60,762 bases of DNA from Pseudomonas sp. (GTDB lineage Bacteria; Pseudomonadota; Gammaproteobacteria; Pseudomonadales; Pseudomonadaceae), in NCBI GenBank assembly GCA_022448005.1, contig JAKUTK010000028.1, forward strand, positions 1 to 60,762. Reading direction: 5' to 3'. Numbering within the stretch: position 1 is the stretch's first letter; each line of letters starts with the position of its first letter. The position numbers were made by a program, and so were the translations under genes. Below the pieces are notes generated by a model. It saw only the letters and a list, made by a program, of their open reading frames with translations. It had not been told where the DNA came from and did not search any database. Shown piece by piece: positions 19,621 to 28,274 of the stretch.

Positions 19621-19694
19621 TATACTGCGCGGCCTTTGGTCGGGCCGGTTCCGACCCTGTTCCTGCACGGCCGCGCTGTTTTCAGCGCGGCCGT
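19621..19694 (+). promoter_or_regulatory. purE leader: -10 element and two consecutive hairpins
   Basis: TATACT at 19621-19626 is a good -10 hexamer. It is followed by a six-pair stem (GGTCGG 19638-19643 with CCGACC 19651-19656) and then a perfect twelve-pair stem, 19667-19678 with 19683-19694, closed by TTTT. The second stem ends 39 bases before the purE start codon. No U-run follows it, so it is not a plain terminator; it may affect mRNA stability or translation of purE. No -35 match was clear. Confidence 0.5.
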
Positions 19695-19733
19695 TGTTCC
19701 TGATGCGCCTAGGCGCCGAAGAGAGGCACGACG

Positions 19734-20225
19734 ATGACCGCACTGGTAGGCGTGATCATGGGCTCCAAGTCCGATTGGTCCACCTTGAGCCACACCGCAG
19801 ACATGCTGGAAAAGCTCGGCATTCCGCACGAAGTCACCGTGGTGTCTGCGCACCGCACGCCCGACCTGCTGTTCCAGTACGCCGAACAGGCTGAATCCCG
19901 CGGTTTGCGCGTGATCATCGCGGGCGCCGGTGGCGCCGCGCACCTGCCGGGCATGTGTGCCGCCAAGACGCATCTACCGGTGCTCGGCGTACCGGTACAG
20001 TCCTCGATGCTTTCCGGTGTCGACTCGCTGCTGTCGATTGTGCAGATGCCAGCCGGCGTACCGGTCGCCACGCTGGCCATCGGCAAAGCGGGCGCGATCA
20101 ATGCCGCGTTGCTGTCAGCCAGCATCCTCGGCCACGAATTTCCTGAGTACCACGCCGCGCTGAAGGCATTCCGCGACGAGCAGACCCAGACCGTGCTCGA
20201 TAACCCGGACCCGAGGGACGCGTAA
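19734..20225 (+). CDS. purE: 5-(carboxyamino)imidazole ribonucleotide mutase PurE
   Basis: Purine-biosynthesis enzyme of 163 residues that isomerises N5-CAIR to CAIR. The N-terminal [13 protein letters not shown] phosphate-binding loop, VVSAHRTPD and [14 protein letters not shown] are diagnostic. A GAGAGG ribosome-binding site lies about 8 bases upstream. purK begins at the base after the stop codon, so the pair is coupled, as in most gammaproteobacteria. Confidence 0.97.
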   Translation: MTALVGVIMGSKSDWSTLSHTADMLEKLGIPHEVTVVSAHRTPDLLFQYAEQAESRGLRVIIAGAGGAAHLPGMCAAKTHLPVLGVPVQSSMLSGVDSLLSIVQMPAGVPVATLAIGKAGAINAALLSASILGHEFPEYHAALKAFRDEQTQTVLDNPDPRDA

Positions 20226-21311
20226 ATGAAAATTGGCGTGATCGGTGGCGGCCAGTTGGGCCGCATGCTCGCCCTGGCAGGCACCCCGCTGGGCATGAAC
20301 TTCGCGTTTCTCGACCCGGCCCCGGACGCCTGTGCCGCGGCACTCGGTGAGCATCTGCGTGCGGACTATAACGATCAGGATCACTTGCGTCAGTTGGCCG
20401 ACGAAGTCGATCTGGTGACCTTCGAGTTCGAGAGCGTGCCGGCTGAAACCGTCGCCTTCCTGTCGCAGTTCGTGCCGGTTTACCCAAGTGCCGAGGCGTT
20501 GCGTATCGCCCGTGATCGCTGGTTCGAAAAGTCCATGTTCAAGAACCTCGGGATCCCCACGCCGGCGTTTGCCGACATACAGTGCCAGGCCGACCTCGAC
20601 GCCGCGGCTGCCAACATCGGCCTGCCGGCCGTGCTCAAGACCCGCACCCTGGGTTATGACGGCAAAGGCCAGAAGGTCCTTCGCAAACAATCCGACGTCA
20701 CCGACGCCTTCGCCGAACTGGGCAGCGTGCCGTGCATCCTCGAAGGCTTCGTGCCATTTACCGGGGAAGTGTCGCTGATTGCGGTGCGCGGGCGTGACGG
20801 CGAGACCTGCTTTTACCCGCTGGTCCACAACACCCATGAAAATGGCATCCTGCGGCTGTCGGTGGCGAGCACCACTCATCCGCTGCAGGCGCTGGCCGAG
20901 GATTATGCCGGGCGCGTGCTGAAGGAGCTGGATTACGTCGGCGTGCTGGCCTTCGAGTTCTTCGAGGTCGACGGTGGGCTCAAGGCCAACGAGATTGCGC
21001 CGCGTGTGCACAACTCTGGTCACTGGACCATCGAAGGCGCCGAGTGCAGCCAGTTCGAAAACCACCTGCGCGCGGTAAGTGGCTTGCCGCTCGGCTCTAC
21101 GGCCAAGGTCGGCGAGAGCGCTATGCTGAACTTCATCGGTGAAGTGCCGGCCGTGGCCAAAGTGATCGCGGTCGAGGACTGCCATCTGCATCATTACGGC
21201 AAGGCGTTCAAGGTCGGACGCAAGGTCGGTCATGCCACGCTGCGCTGTCCGGACCGCTCCACGTTGGACCGGCAGATCACTGCCGTCGAGTCGCTGATCG
21301 CCCGCGACTGA
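20226..21311 (+). CDS. purK: 5-(carboxyamino)imidazole ribonucleotide synthase PurK
   Basis: ATP-grasp enzyme of 361 residues making N5-CAIR from AIR, bicarbonate and ATP, the substrate for PurE. Evident features are the N-terminal GVIGGGQLGRML, the ATP-grasp block LKTRTLGYDGKGQ and the ligand site NEIAPRVHNSGHWTIE. It starts directly after purE with AGGGAC as the ribosome-binding site inside the end of purE. Confidence 0.97.
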   Translation: MKIGVIGGGQLGRMLALAGTPLGMNFAFLDPAPDACAAALGEHLRADYNDQDHLRQLADEVDLVTFEFESVPAETVAFLSQFVPVYPSAEALRIARDRWFEKSMFKNLGIPTPAFADIQCQADLDAAAANIGLPAVLKTRTLGYDGKGQKVLRKQSDVTDAFAELGSVPCILEGFVPFTGEVSLIAVRGRDGETCFYPLVHNTHENGILRLSVASTTHPLQALAEDYAGRVLKELDYVGVLAFEFFEVDGGLKANEIAPRVHNSGHWTIEGAECSQFENHLRAVSGLPLGSTAKVGESAMLNFIGEVPAVAKVIAVEDCHLHHYGKAFKVGRKVGHATLRCPDRSTLDRQITAVESLIARD

Positions 21312-21412
21312 CCGTCCGGCCGTCTGGCTTGTTGCTTTGCGCGGCGAACTGGCTGACTCGCCTCAGGTCCGAGAATACGTAACGCCTATTTTCGGACTTG
21401 AGGAGATTGCCC

Positions 21413-21664
21413 ATGGGCATCATCGGAACCATCATCATCGGCCTGATCGTAGGCCTCATCGCACGCTTCCTGAAGCCCGGCAACGACAGCATGGGTTGGA
21501 TCATGACCATCCTGCTGGGTATCGGCGGTTCGCTGCTGGCTACGTACGGCGGTCAGGCGCTCGGTCTGTATGAAGCCGGCGAAGGTGCGGGCTTTATCGG
21601 CGCGGTCGTCGGTGCGATTATCCTGCTGGTCATCTACGGCATGGTCACCAGCCGTAAACATTGA
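21413..21664 (+). CDS. GlsB/YeaQ/YmgE-family stress-response membrane protein
   Basis: Small inner-membrane protein of 83 residues with three hydrophobic segments separated by short loops. GLIVGLIARFLKPG at the N-terminus and the Gly-rich GEGAGFIGAVVGAIILL at the C-terminus match the transglycosylase-associated (YeaQ/GlsB) family. AGGAGA at 21401 fixes the ATG at 21413. Its biochemical role is not established in the family; members are often stress-induced. Confidence 0.88.
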   Translation: MGIIGTIIIGLIVGLIARFLKPGNDSMGWIMTILLGIGGSLLATYGGQALGLYEAGEGAGFIGAVVGAIILLVIYGMVTSRKH

Positions 21665-21670
21665 TTCGCC

Positions 21671-21691
21671 GGGGCCGTGCCCGGCGGCCCC
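21671..21691 (+). terminator. Possible GC-rich stem-loop after the YeaQ-like gene
   Basis: GGGGCCG and CGGCCCC pair over a seven-base loop just after the stop codon at 21664. The following sequence is only weakly U-rich (GTTCCCTCAGCTTT), so termination is uncertain. Confidence 0.4.
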
Positions 21692-21713
21692 GTTCCCTCA
21701 GCTTTCGGTTGTC

Positions 21714-22244
21714 ATGCGTCCCTTAATTCTGTCCATTCTGCTGTGTTGCGCTTCCGTCATTCATGCCGCCCCGGCGGAGCTCGACTGGCTTGAGCTGATG
21801 CCTGCTGAGGATCGTCAGGCGCTGGAAGACATGCCGGAAATCGAGCATGACTCGCCAGAGAACGATGGGTTCAGCGATCAAGGCGCTCTCAAGCAGGGTG
21901 CTGGTCTGCCTGCGGTGATGTATTCCGCCAAGACCGTGCCGGCGCTCAACGGCAAACAGATTCGCCTGGGTGGCTATCCGGTACCGCTGGAAACCGATAG
22001 CCAAGGCCGCAGCACCGAGTTCTTTCTGGTGCCTTATCCGGGCGCCTGCATCCATGTCCCACCGCCACCACCCAATCAGATCGTGATGGTCCGCTATCCT
22101 GCCGGGATCATGCTGGACGATATTTATGCTCCGCTCTGGGTCGACGGCACGTTGCAGATCGAACCCGTCAGCAATGACCTGGCCGACGCGGCCTACGCGA
22201 TCTCGGCCGCCGAGGTAAAGCTGGTAGACGAAAGCGATCTTTAG
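21714..22244 (+). CDS. DUF3299 domain-containing exported protein
   Basis: Secreted protein of 176 residues with a cleavable-looking signal peptide (MRPLILSILLCCASVIHAA). The mature part carries the DUF3299 blocks KQIRLGGYPVPLE, FFLVPYPGACIHVPPPPPNQ and a C-terminal region with PLWVDGTLQIEP. Function is unknown; the fold is often compared to OB-like or lipoprotein-associated envelope proteins, but I cannot confirm that here. The ATG at 21714 begins the signal peptide; a longer open frame to 21570 overlaps the previous gene and is spurious. The next gene starts three bases after its stop. Confidence 0.82.
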   Translation: MRPLILSILLCCASVIHAAPAELDWLELMPAEDRQALEDMPEIEHDSPENDGFSDQGALKQGAGLPAVMYSAKTVPALNGKQIRLGGYPVPLETDSQGRSTEFFLVPYPGACIHVPPPPPNQIVMVRYPAGIMLDDIYAPLWVDGTLQIEPVSNDLADAAYAISAAEVKLVDESDL

Positions 22245-22247
22245 CCG

Positions 22248-22925
22248 ATGAAGCGACCGTTGTCTCCTTCACAGTACAAGGCTTTCGCTGAGCTGGCGAA
22301 GCAGATCGAGGGCATCGATGAGGCGGTATACCAGGCTTTCGATAGGGATCCGCTGGAACCGATCATCGGTCTAGGGCCGGCCGACACCCCCCTTGCGTTC
22401 TTTGGGCGTGATCCGGGGCGTGAGGAAGTGCGCTACGGTGAGCCCTTCATCGGTGGCGGTGGGCAGCTGGTGCGGCGCGGGCTTTATCGGCATCTCCACA
22501 GCGCAGACATGCCGGATTTCGAGGCCAGCCGCTGCGTGGGTGAAGGGTTTTTCTGGATCAACACGGTGCCCTACAAACCGCTCGGTAACCGCGCCTGGTC
22601 GATGGCCGTAAAGCGTCGTTTTCATCCATTGATGCGCCAGTTGTTGATCGACAACTGGCAGGGCCGCGACATCGTCACGCTCGGACGTGAAGCGTTTCTC
22701 TGGTTTGGTCTGGATCAGCCACGCGAAGTGCGCCAGCAGCTAGAGGCGTTTTGGCAGCGAGACGACCGTTTCACCGCGTATTTCGATCTGGGACTGACGA
22801 CGGGGAGGGGCAGGGGGGGGGCTTTTCGCCTGCATCCGCTGCCACACCCATCACCGCGCAACCTGATCTGGTTCAAGCGGTTTCCTGAGTTGCTGCAGGT
22901 ACGTCTGCAGCAGTTGCTTGGCTGA
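22248..22925 (+). CDS. Uracil-DNA glycosylase family protein
   Basis: Protein of 225 residues in the UDG superfamily, which removes uracil or other damaged bases from DNA. FFGRDPGREEVRYGEPFIGG corresponds to the family's GxxPG motif and following loop, and LHPLPHPSPRN near the C-terminus to the HPSPxN minor-groove motif. The usual family-4 sequence GEAPG is replaced by GRDPG, so the substrate is less certain. It starts three bases after the DUF3299 stop and ends five bases before the convergent FAD oxidoreductase gene. Confidence 0.7.
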   Translation: MKRPLSPSQYKAFAELAKQIEGIDEAVYQAFDRDPLEPIIGLGPADTPLAFFGRDPGREEVRYGEPFIGGGGQLVRRGLYRHLHSADMPDFEASRCVGEGFFWINTVPYKPLGNRAWSMAVKRRFHPLMRQLLIDNWQGRDIVTLGREAFLWFGLDQPREVRQQLEAFWQRDDRFTAYFDLGLTTGRGRGGAFRLHPLPHPSPRNLIWFKRFPELLQVRLQQLLG

Positions 22926-22930
22926 CACCT

Positions 22931-24010
22931 TCAGCCCTCGGTGCTGTGGCGTTGCACGAAGCGGCGATCGAGATGATCCTTCAAGCGGCCGAGCACTTGG
23001 CCTTCGGCCGCGACCCCACCCCAACTCAGCAGTGCCCCATGCTGGCCATCAGAGAGCAGCGCGAGGCTGTGCGACTGGGGGTGATAGTGGCGCAGTGGTT
23101 GGCCAATCGAGGCTCTTGTGAGATTGGTAGCCAGCACACTCGCCTGGCGCACTGCATGGACGCCGTTGTGAACGGCGCCCGGCAGGCTGGCGCAATCGCC
23201 GCTGGCGAACACGTGGGGATGCGAGCGACTCTGCAGCGATGCGGATATCTCGATGAAGCCACGCCGGTCCACGCGCAGGCCCGATTCGCGCAGCCAGCCG
23301 AGCGGGCTGGGGCCTGTGGCGACGATCAGGCGTCGTCCGCGCCAGCGCACCTGCCCCTCGCCGACGAGTGTGCTGCCATGTACGGTCTGGATCGGGGTGT
23401 GCTCATGGACCTGCACCTTGGCTTCCTGCAGATGCCGCAGTGCCAGCCGCCTGAGGCGAGGCGGGTGGCCGGCAAGCAGGTCGTCTGCGCAGAACAGATC
23501 GATCGCCGGCACCCGCCCGGCCATGGCCAAGGCCAGTTCCACACCCGCTGCACCGCCCCCGACTATGCCCACAGGCTCGGGAATCTCCTGCCACTGTTGC
23601 CAGCGGCGAATGAAGTCGGCGAACGGCTTGACCGAGAGCAACTCCATGCCGTCATCGGTCTGTTCCGGCATCCAGGGCAGTGAGCCCAGGTTCAATGACA
23701 GCCAGGTACTGCGCAGCGTCTCGCCGGTAGCCAGGAGCAGCTCTGGTGTTTCGGGAAGCAGGGCCACCAAAGTGCCCTGGATGAATTCAACCTCGGCTGC
23801 GGCGCACAGTTTGGGCAGCGCAACGCGGCAGTCGCGCGTCTGGTAATGCTCGGCGATCAGTCCTGGCATCATCCCGGAATACCAGGCGTGCGGCTCGGCC
23901 GAGACCAGCCCGATCCGGCCCGCCGGACGGTCACGGCTGGCCCATTGGCGCAGGACCCCAAGGTGGCTGTGCCCCCCGCCGGCGAGCAAGACATCGAAGT
24001 CGGCGTTCAT
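22931..24010 (-). CDS. FAD-dependent pyridine nucleotide-disulfide oxidoreductase, SelD-associated type
   Basis: Flavoprotein of 359 residues with an N-terminal FAD-binding GGGHSHLGVLR, a second dinucleotide fold, GIVGGGAAGVELALAMAGR (around 148-165), and the C-terminal FAD block HVFASGDCAS. The GGGHSHL signature is the one found in the oxidoreductase that is fused to or neighbours SelD (selenide, water dikinase) in many bacteria; no selD gene is present here. Its start codon overlaps the stop of a 25-codon reading frame with a strong ribosome-binding site, suggesting coupling. The electron acceptor is unknown; it also resembles type II NADH dehydrogenases. Confidence 0.8.
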   Translation of the reverse strand: MNADFDVLLAGGGHSHLGVLRQWASRDRPAGRIGLVSAEPHAWYSGMMPGLIAEHYQTRDCRVALPKLCAAAEVEFIQGTLVALLPETPELLLATGETLRSTWLSLNLGSLPWMPEQTDDGMELLSVKPFADFIRRWQQWQEIPEPVGIVGGGAAGVELALAMAGRVPAIDLFCADDLLAGHPPRLRRLALRHLQEAKVQVHEHTPIQTVHGSTLVGEGQVRWRGRRLIVATGPSPLGWLRESGLRVDRRGFIEISASLQSRSHPHVFASGDCASLPGAVHNGVHAVRQASVLATNLTRASIGQPLRHYHPQSHSLALLSDGQHGALLSWGGVAAEGQVLGRLKDHLDRRFVQRHSTEG

Positions 24011-24084
24011 AGCGTTTCAGCACATGGCTGACGCGGGGGTGGCGCGAACTGGCCGGGACCCGTCTTTGGCGGCGTGGCTTCCAT
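24007..24084 (-). CDS. Possible 25-residue proline-rich leader gene, coupled to the FAD oxidoreductase
   Basis: A short frame starts with ATG at 24084. The Shine-Dalgarno GGAGGA lies 8 bases upstream (complement of 24093-24098), stronger than any ribosome-binding site for the downstream enzyme. The peptide begins MEATPPKTGPGQFAP, has 8 prolines in 25 residues and a single Cys near the end. Its TGA stop overlaps the oxidoreductase ATG (ATGA). A -10-like TATACT (complement of 24170-24175) and a CCCCAG/CTGGGG stem (24132-24154) precede it. I know no named family. Translation is likely from the signals; a function is not shown. Confidence 0.55.
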   Translation of the reverse strand: MEATPPKTGPGQFAPPPRQPCAETL

Positions 24085-24229
24085 GGCAAAAGTCCTCCAG
24101 AGCATTGCAAATGGCCGCAGGCTTGCCTCAGCCCCAGTCGTCGACCGGCTGGGGATGGTGCTCGCTTACAGTATAGATTCAATGCGTCTGGTTGCCCGGA
24201 TTCTGGCTAACGGCAGGCTTCCGGAGGGC

Positions 24230-25126
24230 TCAGACGGTTGCAACGCTGATCGAGACGCTAAGGGTATGGCGTGCGCTGGGTTCGAGCTCGACCGCATCGT
24301 CCATGACGTTCGCCGTTTCGATGCACAGCATGCGTTGCCAGGCATCGTCGGCGAACTGCGAGAGCCGTTGCGCCTTGGCGATCCAGGGATTCCACAGAAC
24401 GGCAGAGCGTGAGCCTTGCGTCTCGAGCATGATCCGTCGCTTTAGGCCCAGGTCGAGCAGGCTCAGCCTCGAAGGCAGATCGAGATAGATGCGGTCGGTC
24501 TCGCCGTCGAATGCCAGGTCACCCTGTTGCTGCCGCTGCTGCCAATCTTCCAGGGTTTCGATATAGGGGCATCCGTCCAGGCCCTCGACCGTCACCTGGT
24601 GGATGTCGCTAACGGAGAAGTAGCTGTGCAAGGCCTGGGACAACGCGATTGTCGTGTCACCGCGGTTGTGGCTGGTCAGCGACAGGTGCAGGCCCTTACT
24701 GTCCAGGCAGACCTGCAGGCTCAGCTCGACGGCATGCGGCCAGCCGGGCAGTTCAGGGTTGGCGTTGCAGGTAAACAGCAGCGTGACGCTGTCGGGGTTG
24801 CTGTCGCTTCGGGCCATCGTCCAGTCGATATTGCGCACCAGCCCATGTGCCGGCGCGGGCTGACTGCTCTGGTAGCTGTGCTGAACCGATTGCGGGTTGC
24901 GCGCCAGATCGCCAAACCAGGGCCAGCAGATCGGCACGCCGCCCCGCACTGACTGACCGGACTGAAAGGCGGCTTCCTCGCTGAGCCAGATGACTGGTGG
25001 TGCATCGCCCTGACGATAGCTGAGTACTTGGGCACCTTGCTCGGCGACGACCGCTTCTGCGTCGCCGTATCGAATCCGCCAGCAGGCGAGTTGGTCCTTT
25101 TCGATGCGCTGAATGTCGACGGGCAT
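24230..25126 (-). CDS. D-hexose-6-phosphate mutarotase (YeaD-like)
   Basis: Galactose-mutarotase-fold protein of 298 residues that would interconvert alpha and beta anomers of hexose 6-phosphates. Family blocks visible include VLSYRQGDAPPVIWLS, GGVPICWPWFG with the phosphate-contacting region, HGLVRNIDW, LHSYFSVSDI and the C-terminal CIETANVMDDA. The ATG at 25126 is chosen; an in-frame TTG at 25144 lacks a ribosome-binding site. It lies between the flavoprotein and the amino-acid ABC operon, without evident operon partners. Confidence 0.87.
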   Translation of the reverse strand: MPVDIQRIEKDQLACWRIRYGDAEAVVAEQGAQVLSYRQGDAPPVIWLSEEAAFQSGQSVRGGVPICWPWFGDLARNPQSVQHSYQSSQPAPAHGLVRNIDWTMARSDSNPDSVTLLFTCNANPELPGWPHAVELSLQVCLDSKGLHLSLTSHNRGDTTIALSQALHSYFSVSDIHQVTVEGLDGCPYIETLEDWQQRQQQGDLAFDGETDRIYLDLPSRLSLLDLGLKRRIMLETQGSRSAVLWNPWIAKAQRLSQFADDAWQRMLCIETANVMDDAVELEPSARHTLSVSISVATV

Positions 25127-25269
25127 GGGCAGTCTCGTTGGCAATGGGGAGAGTTAAGACCCTGCTGGCGGCCAGGGATTCCGCAGGCTGGCAGGCGTGA
25201 CGACTGGAGGGCAATGCTGCCGAACGGCCCGCGGCGCAAAGCGACCACGGGCCCGTCAGATCTGTACTG

Positions 25270-25959
25270 TCAGCGCCCTTGGCAGGCGTCGACGCGCAGC
25301 CAGCGTTCCAGCAGCTTGAAGCCCTGCATCAGCACGAAGGCGATGATCAGGTAGATCAACCCTGCGGTAAGGAACATTTCCTCGTGCATGTAGGTGCGCG
25401 CGGCGATCTTGCGCGCCATGCCGGTGAGTTCCAGCAGGGTGATGGTGCTCGCCAGCGCGCTGGCCTTGAGCATCAGGATCACTTCGTTGCTATAGGCGGG
25501 CAAGCCGATGCGGGTGGCGCGCGGCAGGATGACATGGCGCAGGGCCTGATAGCGGGACATGCCCAGCGCGCGAGCCGCCTCGACTTCACCGGCCGGCACG
25601 TTCTGAATCGCGCCGCGCAGGATTTCGGCGATGTAGGCGGCGGTGTGCAGGGTCATGGTGATGATTGCGCACCAGTAAGGGTCGCGCAGGAACGGCCACA
25701 TCCAGCTCTCGCGGACGGCCTCGAACTGCGCCATCCCGTAGTAGACGAGAAACAGCTGCACCAGCAGCGGCGTGCCACGGAAAAAGAAGATGTAGCCGTA
25801 AGGCAGTGCACGCACTGCAAGCAGGCGCGAGGACCGGGCGATGCCCAACGGCAGCGCAAGAATCAATCCGGCCACTACCGAAACACCGACCAGCTGCAGT
25901 GTCAGCCAGGCGCCTTCAAGAAAGTCCGGCAGCCACTTGATGAACAGTTCCCAGCTCAT
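25270..25959 (-). CDS. Basic amino-acid ABC transporter permease, HisM-like
   Basis: Inner-membrane permease of 229 residues for polar amino acids. Typical HisM/ArtM features are the N-terminal FLEGAWLTLQL, FFFRGTPLLVQLFLVYYG, and the EAA loop EVEAARALGMSRYQALRHVILPRA (shortened here) that contacts the ATPase. Its start overlaps the end of the HisQ-like gene (ATGA). It is the last gene of the ATPase - binding protein - HisQ - HisM operon, which runs on the minus strand from 28258 to 25270. Confidence 0.92.
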   Translation of the reverse strand: MSWELFIKWLPDFLEGAWLTLQLVGVSVVAGLILALPLGIARSSRLLAVRALPYGYIFFFRGTPLLVQLFLVYYGMAQFEAVRESWMWPFLRDPYWCAIITMTLHTAAYIAEILRGAIQNVPAGEVEAARALGMSRYQALRHVILPRATRIGLPAYSNEVILMLKASALASTITLLELTGMARKIAARTYMHEEMFLTAGLIYLIIAFVLMQGFKLLERWLRVDACQGR

Positions 25960-26651
25960 GCGGCGCTCCTGGCAAAGCCGCGACCGGCACGTCGTTCAAG
26001 AAAATACATGCCCGTCATAACGATCACGGTCAGGCCCAGGTAGATCAGGGCAGCGACGACGAAGAAGGTGAAGGGCTCTTTGCTGGCGGTGACGGCAATC
26101 TGCGAGCTGCGCATGATTTCTTCCAGGCCGATGACCGAGACCAGCGCGGTGTCCTTCATCAGGATCATGAACAGGTTGCCCAGCCCGGGCAGGGCCAGGC
26201 GCCACATCTGTGGCAGGATCAGTCGCAGGAAAATCCGCCGTTTGCCCAGACCCAGTGCCAGACCGGCTTCGCGATGGCCTTTGGGAATGGCCAGCAGCGC
26301 GCCGCGGAAGACTTCGGTGGCATAGGCGCCGAAACACAGGCCGAGAGCGATGGTACCGGCCGCAAAGGGGCTCAGAGCCAGATTCTCGATGCCGAAGATC
26401 TCGCCGATGCCGCGCACCAGGCCGATGGTGCCGAAGTAGATCAGCAGTACCCAGAGCAGCTCGGGTACGCCGCGAACGATGGTCGAATAGGTGCCGCCCA
26501 CCCAGCGCAGGGTGGCGTATGGCGATGTCTTGGCAAGTGCACCGAGCAGGCCCAGCACCAGGCCCAGGGCCAGGGATGCAAGAGCCAGCTGAATGGTCAT
26601 CCAGGTACCGGCGATCAGCGCCGGACCGAATCCATGAAGGTCGGGAATCAT
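25956..26651 (-). CDS. Basic amino-acid ABC transporter permease, HisQ-like
   Basis: Inner-membrane permease of 231 residues, partner of the HisM-like protein. GTWMTIQLALASLALG, VRGVPELLWVLLIYFG and the EAA loop GHREAGLALGLGKRRIF are visible, with five or six hydrophobic segments. It overlaps the HisM-like gene by four bases and is separated from the binding-protein gene by 61 bases that hold a strong stem-loop, a layout known to keep binding-protein transcripts more abundant than permease transcripts. Confidence 0.92.
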   Translation of the reverse strand: MIPDLHGFGPALIAGTWMTIQLALASLALGLVLGLLGALAKTSPYATLRWVGGTYSTIVRGVPELLWVLLIYFGTIGLVRGIGEIFGIENLALSPFAAGTIALGLCFGAYATEVFRGALLAIPKGHREAGLALGLGKRRIFLRLILPQMWRLALPGLGNLFMILMKDTALVSVIGLEEIMRSSQIAVTASKEPFTFFVVAALIYLGLTVIVMTGMYFLERRAGRGFARSAA

Positions 26652-26665
26652 ATGGGCTCAAACAC

Positions 26666-26701
26666 CAAAGCCCGACCTACCTATACGGCGGCCGGGCTTT
26701 G
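26666..26701 (-). terminator. Stem-loop between binding-protein and permease genes (attenuator or stabiliser)
   Basis: Twelve pairs with one G-U: CAAAGCCCG plus GCC on one arm pair with GGT plus CGGGCTTTG, loop about 12 bases. No U-run follows on the minus strand, so partial termination or protection of upstream mRNA from 3' exonucleases is more likely than full termination. Confidence 0.6.
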
Positions 26702-26712
26702 ATTCAGACGGA

Positions 26713-27468
26713 TCAGTAGATGTTGAAAGGGAAGTACTTGGCGTTGATCTTCTCGTAAGTACCGTCGGCTCGGATTTCAGCCAGCGCCTTGTTCAGCTTT
26801 TCGCGCAGCTCATCGTTGCCCTTGCGCACGGCGATGGCAATCTTGTCGTTGTCGAACACCGGCTCACCCTTGAACTCGAAGGCCTTGCCGGCATCGCTCT
26901 TCAGCCATTCCCACTGCACGAACGAGTCGGCGAGGATGCCGTCGACGCGGCCGGAGGCCAGATCGAGGTAGGCGTTTTCCTGGGTGTCGTAGAGCTTGAT
27001 GTCGACCACGTCGTCCATGTTGTCTTCGAGCCAGGTGCCAGCGATGGTAGCCCGCTGGGCACCGATGGTCTTGCCGTCCAGGTAGCTTTCGTCAGTCTTG
27101 AAGTCGACCGACTTGGGCGCTACGAACTGCAGCTTGTTGGTGTAGTAGTGGTCCGTGAAGTCGACTGCTTGCTTGCGTTCCTCGGTGACCGACATCGAAG
27201 CGGCGAGGAAATCGAACTTGCCGGCGTTCAGCGCGGGGATGATGCCGTCCCAATCGGAGGTCACCACTTCGCACTCCACTTCCATCTTCGCGCACAGGGC
27301 GTGGGCGATGTCGAGGTCGAAGCCGACCACTTGGCCGCTGGCATCGATCAGGTTGAAGGGGGGATAGGCGCCCTCGGTACCGATGCGCAGCTTGTCAGCG
27401 GCGAAGGCGTTGGCGCCGAGCATCAGGGTGGCGGCGGCAGTCAGCAGAATCTTCTTATAGCTTTTCAT
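26713..27468 (-). CDS. Polar amino-acid ABC transporter substrate-binding protein (HisJ/ArgT type)
   Basis: Periplasmic protein of 251 residues with the signal peptide MKSYKKILLTAAATLMLGANAFA cut to about residue 23 (only part shown here: KKILLTAAATLML). Mature part begins DKLRIGTEGAYPPFN, followed by GFDLDIAHALC, WDGIIPALNAGKFD, MSVTEERKQAVDFTD and the C-terminal RADGTYEKINAKYFP, all typical of lysine/arginine/ornithine/histidine binders. Two cysteines (in CAKMEVEC) match the disulfide of this family. The ATG at 27468 precedes the signal peptide. It lies 16 bases after the ATPase gene in the same operon. Confidence 0.92.
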   Translation of the reverse strand: MKSYKKILLTAAATLMLGANAFAADKLRIGTEGAYPPFNLIDASGQVVGFDLDIAHALCAKMEVECEVVTSDWDGIIPALNAGKFDFLAASMSVTEERKQAVDFTDHYYTNKLQFVAPKSVDFKTDESYLDGKTIGAQRATIAGTWLEDNMDDVVDIKLYDTQENAYLDLASGRVDGILADSFVQWEWLKSDAGKAFEFKGEPVFDNDKIAIAVRKGNDELREKLNKALAEIRADGTYEKINAKYFPFNIY

Positions 27469-27484
27469 GCGATGTGTTGCTCCA

Positions 27485-28258
27485 TTAGCGATGGCTGGAC
27501 ATGAACTGTTTACAGCGTGCCGATTGGGGGTTGTCGAACACCTGCTCCGGCGTTCCTTGCTCTTCGACCAGGCCCTGGTGGAGGAAGACGACCTCACTGG
27601 AAACCTGCTTGGCGAAGTTCATTTCATGGGTGACCAGCAGCATGGTACGACCCTCATCGGCCAGCGACCGGATCACTGTAAGCACTTCTTGTACCATTTC
27701 TGGGTCGAGTGCCGAAGTGGGCTCGTCGAACAGGATCACCTGTGGCTGCATCGCCAGGGTCCGGGCAATCGCCGCTCGTTGCTGCTGACCACCGGAGAGC
27801 TGGTTCGGGTAGACGTGACGCTTGTCGGCGATGCCCACCTTGGCCAGCAGTGCCTCGGCCGTTTCGGTGGCTTCGGCCTTGCTCTGGCCCAGCACTCGGC
27901 GCGGCGCCTCGATGATGTTGTCGAGCACGCTCATGTGCGGCCAGAGATTGAAGTTCTGGAATACGAAGCCCAGCTTGCTGCGCATCTGGTTGATCTGCTT
28001 GGCGTCCGCGGCGACCAGGTCGCCATCTTTAGCGCGTTTGAGGCGCAGCTGCTCGCCGGCGACGATGATCTCGCCCTCGTTGGGGTTTTCCAACAGGTTG
28101 ATGCAGCGCAGAAATGTGGATTTTCCGGACCCTGAAGAGCCGAGGATGGAAATCACGTCACCATCGCGAGCGGTCAGCGAGATGCCTTTGAGAACTTCCA
28201 GATCGCCGTAGCGCTTGTGCAGATTGCGGATTTCCAGTGCGGGTATGGCCTCGGCCAT
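27485..28258 (-). CDS. Polar amino-acid ABC transporter ATP-binding protein, HisP-like
   Basis: ATPase subunit of 257 residues. Walker A is [10 protein letters not shown], the Q-loop lies in [17 protein letters not shown], the signature is [19 protein letters not shown], Walker B is [14 protein letters not shown] and the switch His is [10 protein letters not shown]. It is first in the operon; the ATG at 28258 has AGAGGAAG upstream. A perfect seven-pair hairpin (28275-28291) lies 16 bases before the start and might influence translation initiation. Confidence 0.95.
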   Translation of the reverse strand: MAEAIPALEIRNLHKRYGDLEVLKGISLTARDGDVISILGSSGSGKSTFLRCINLLENPNEGEIIVAGEQLRLKRAKDGDLVAADAKQINQMRSKLGFVFQNFNLWPHMSVLDNIIEAPRRVLGQSKAEATETAEALLAKVGIADKRHVYPNQLSGGQQQRAAIARTLAMQPQVILFDEPTSALDPEMVQEVLTVIRSLADEGRTMLLVTHEMNFAKQVSSEVVFLHQGLVEEQGTPEQVFDNPQSARCKQFMSSHR

Positions 28259-28274
28259 TGAGCTTCCTCTTCTC

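Noticed and set aside
24150..24180. LexA-type box upstream of the flavoprotein
   Set aside because: CTGTA is present but the matching CAG half at the right spacing is absent.
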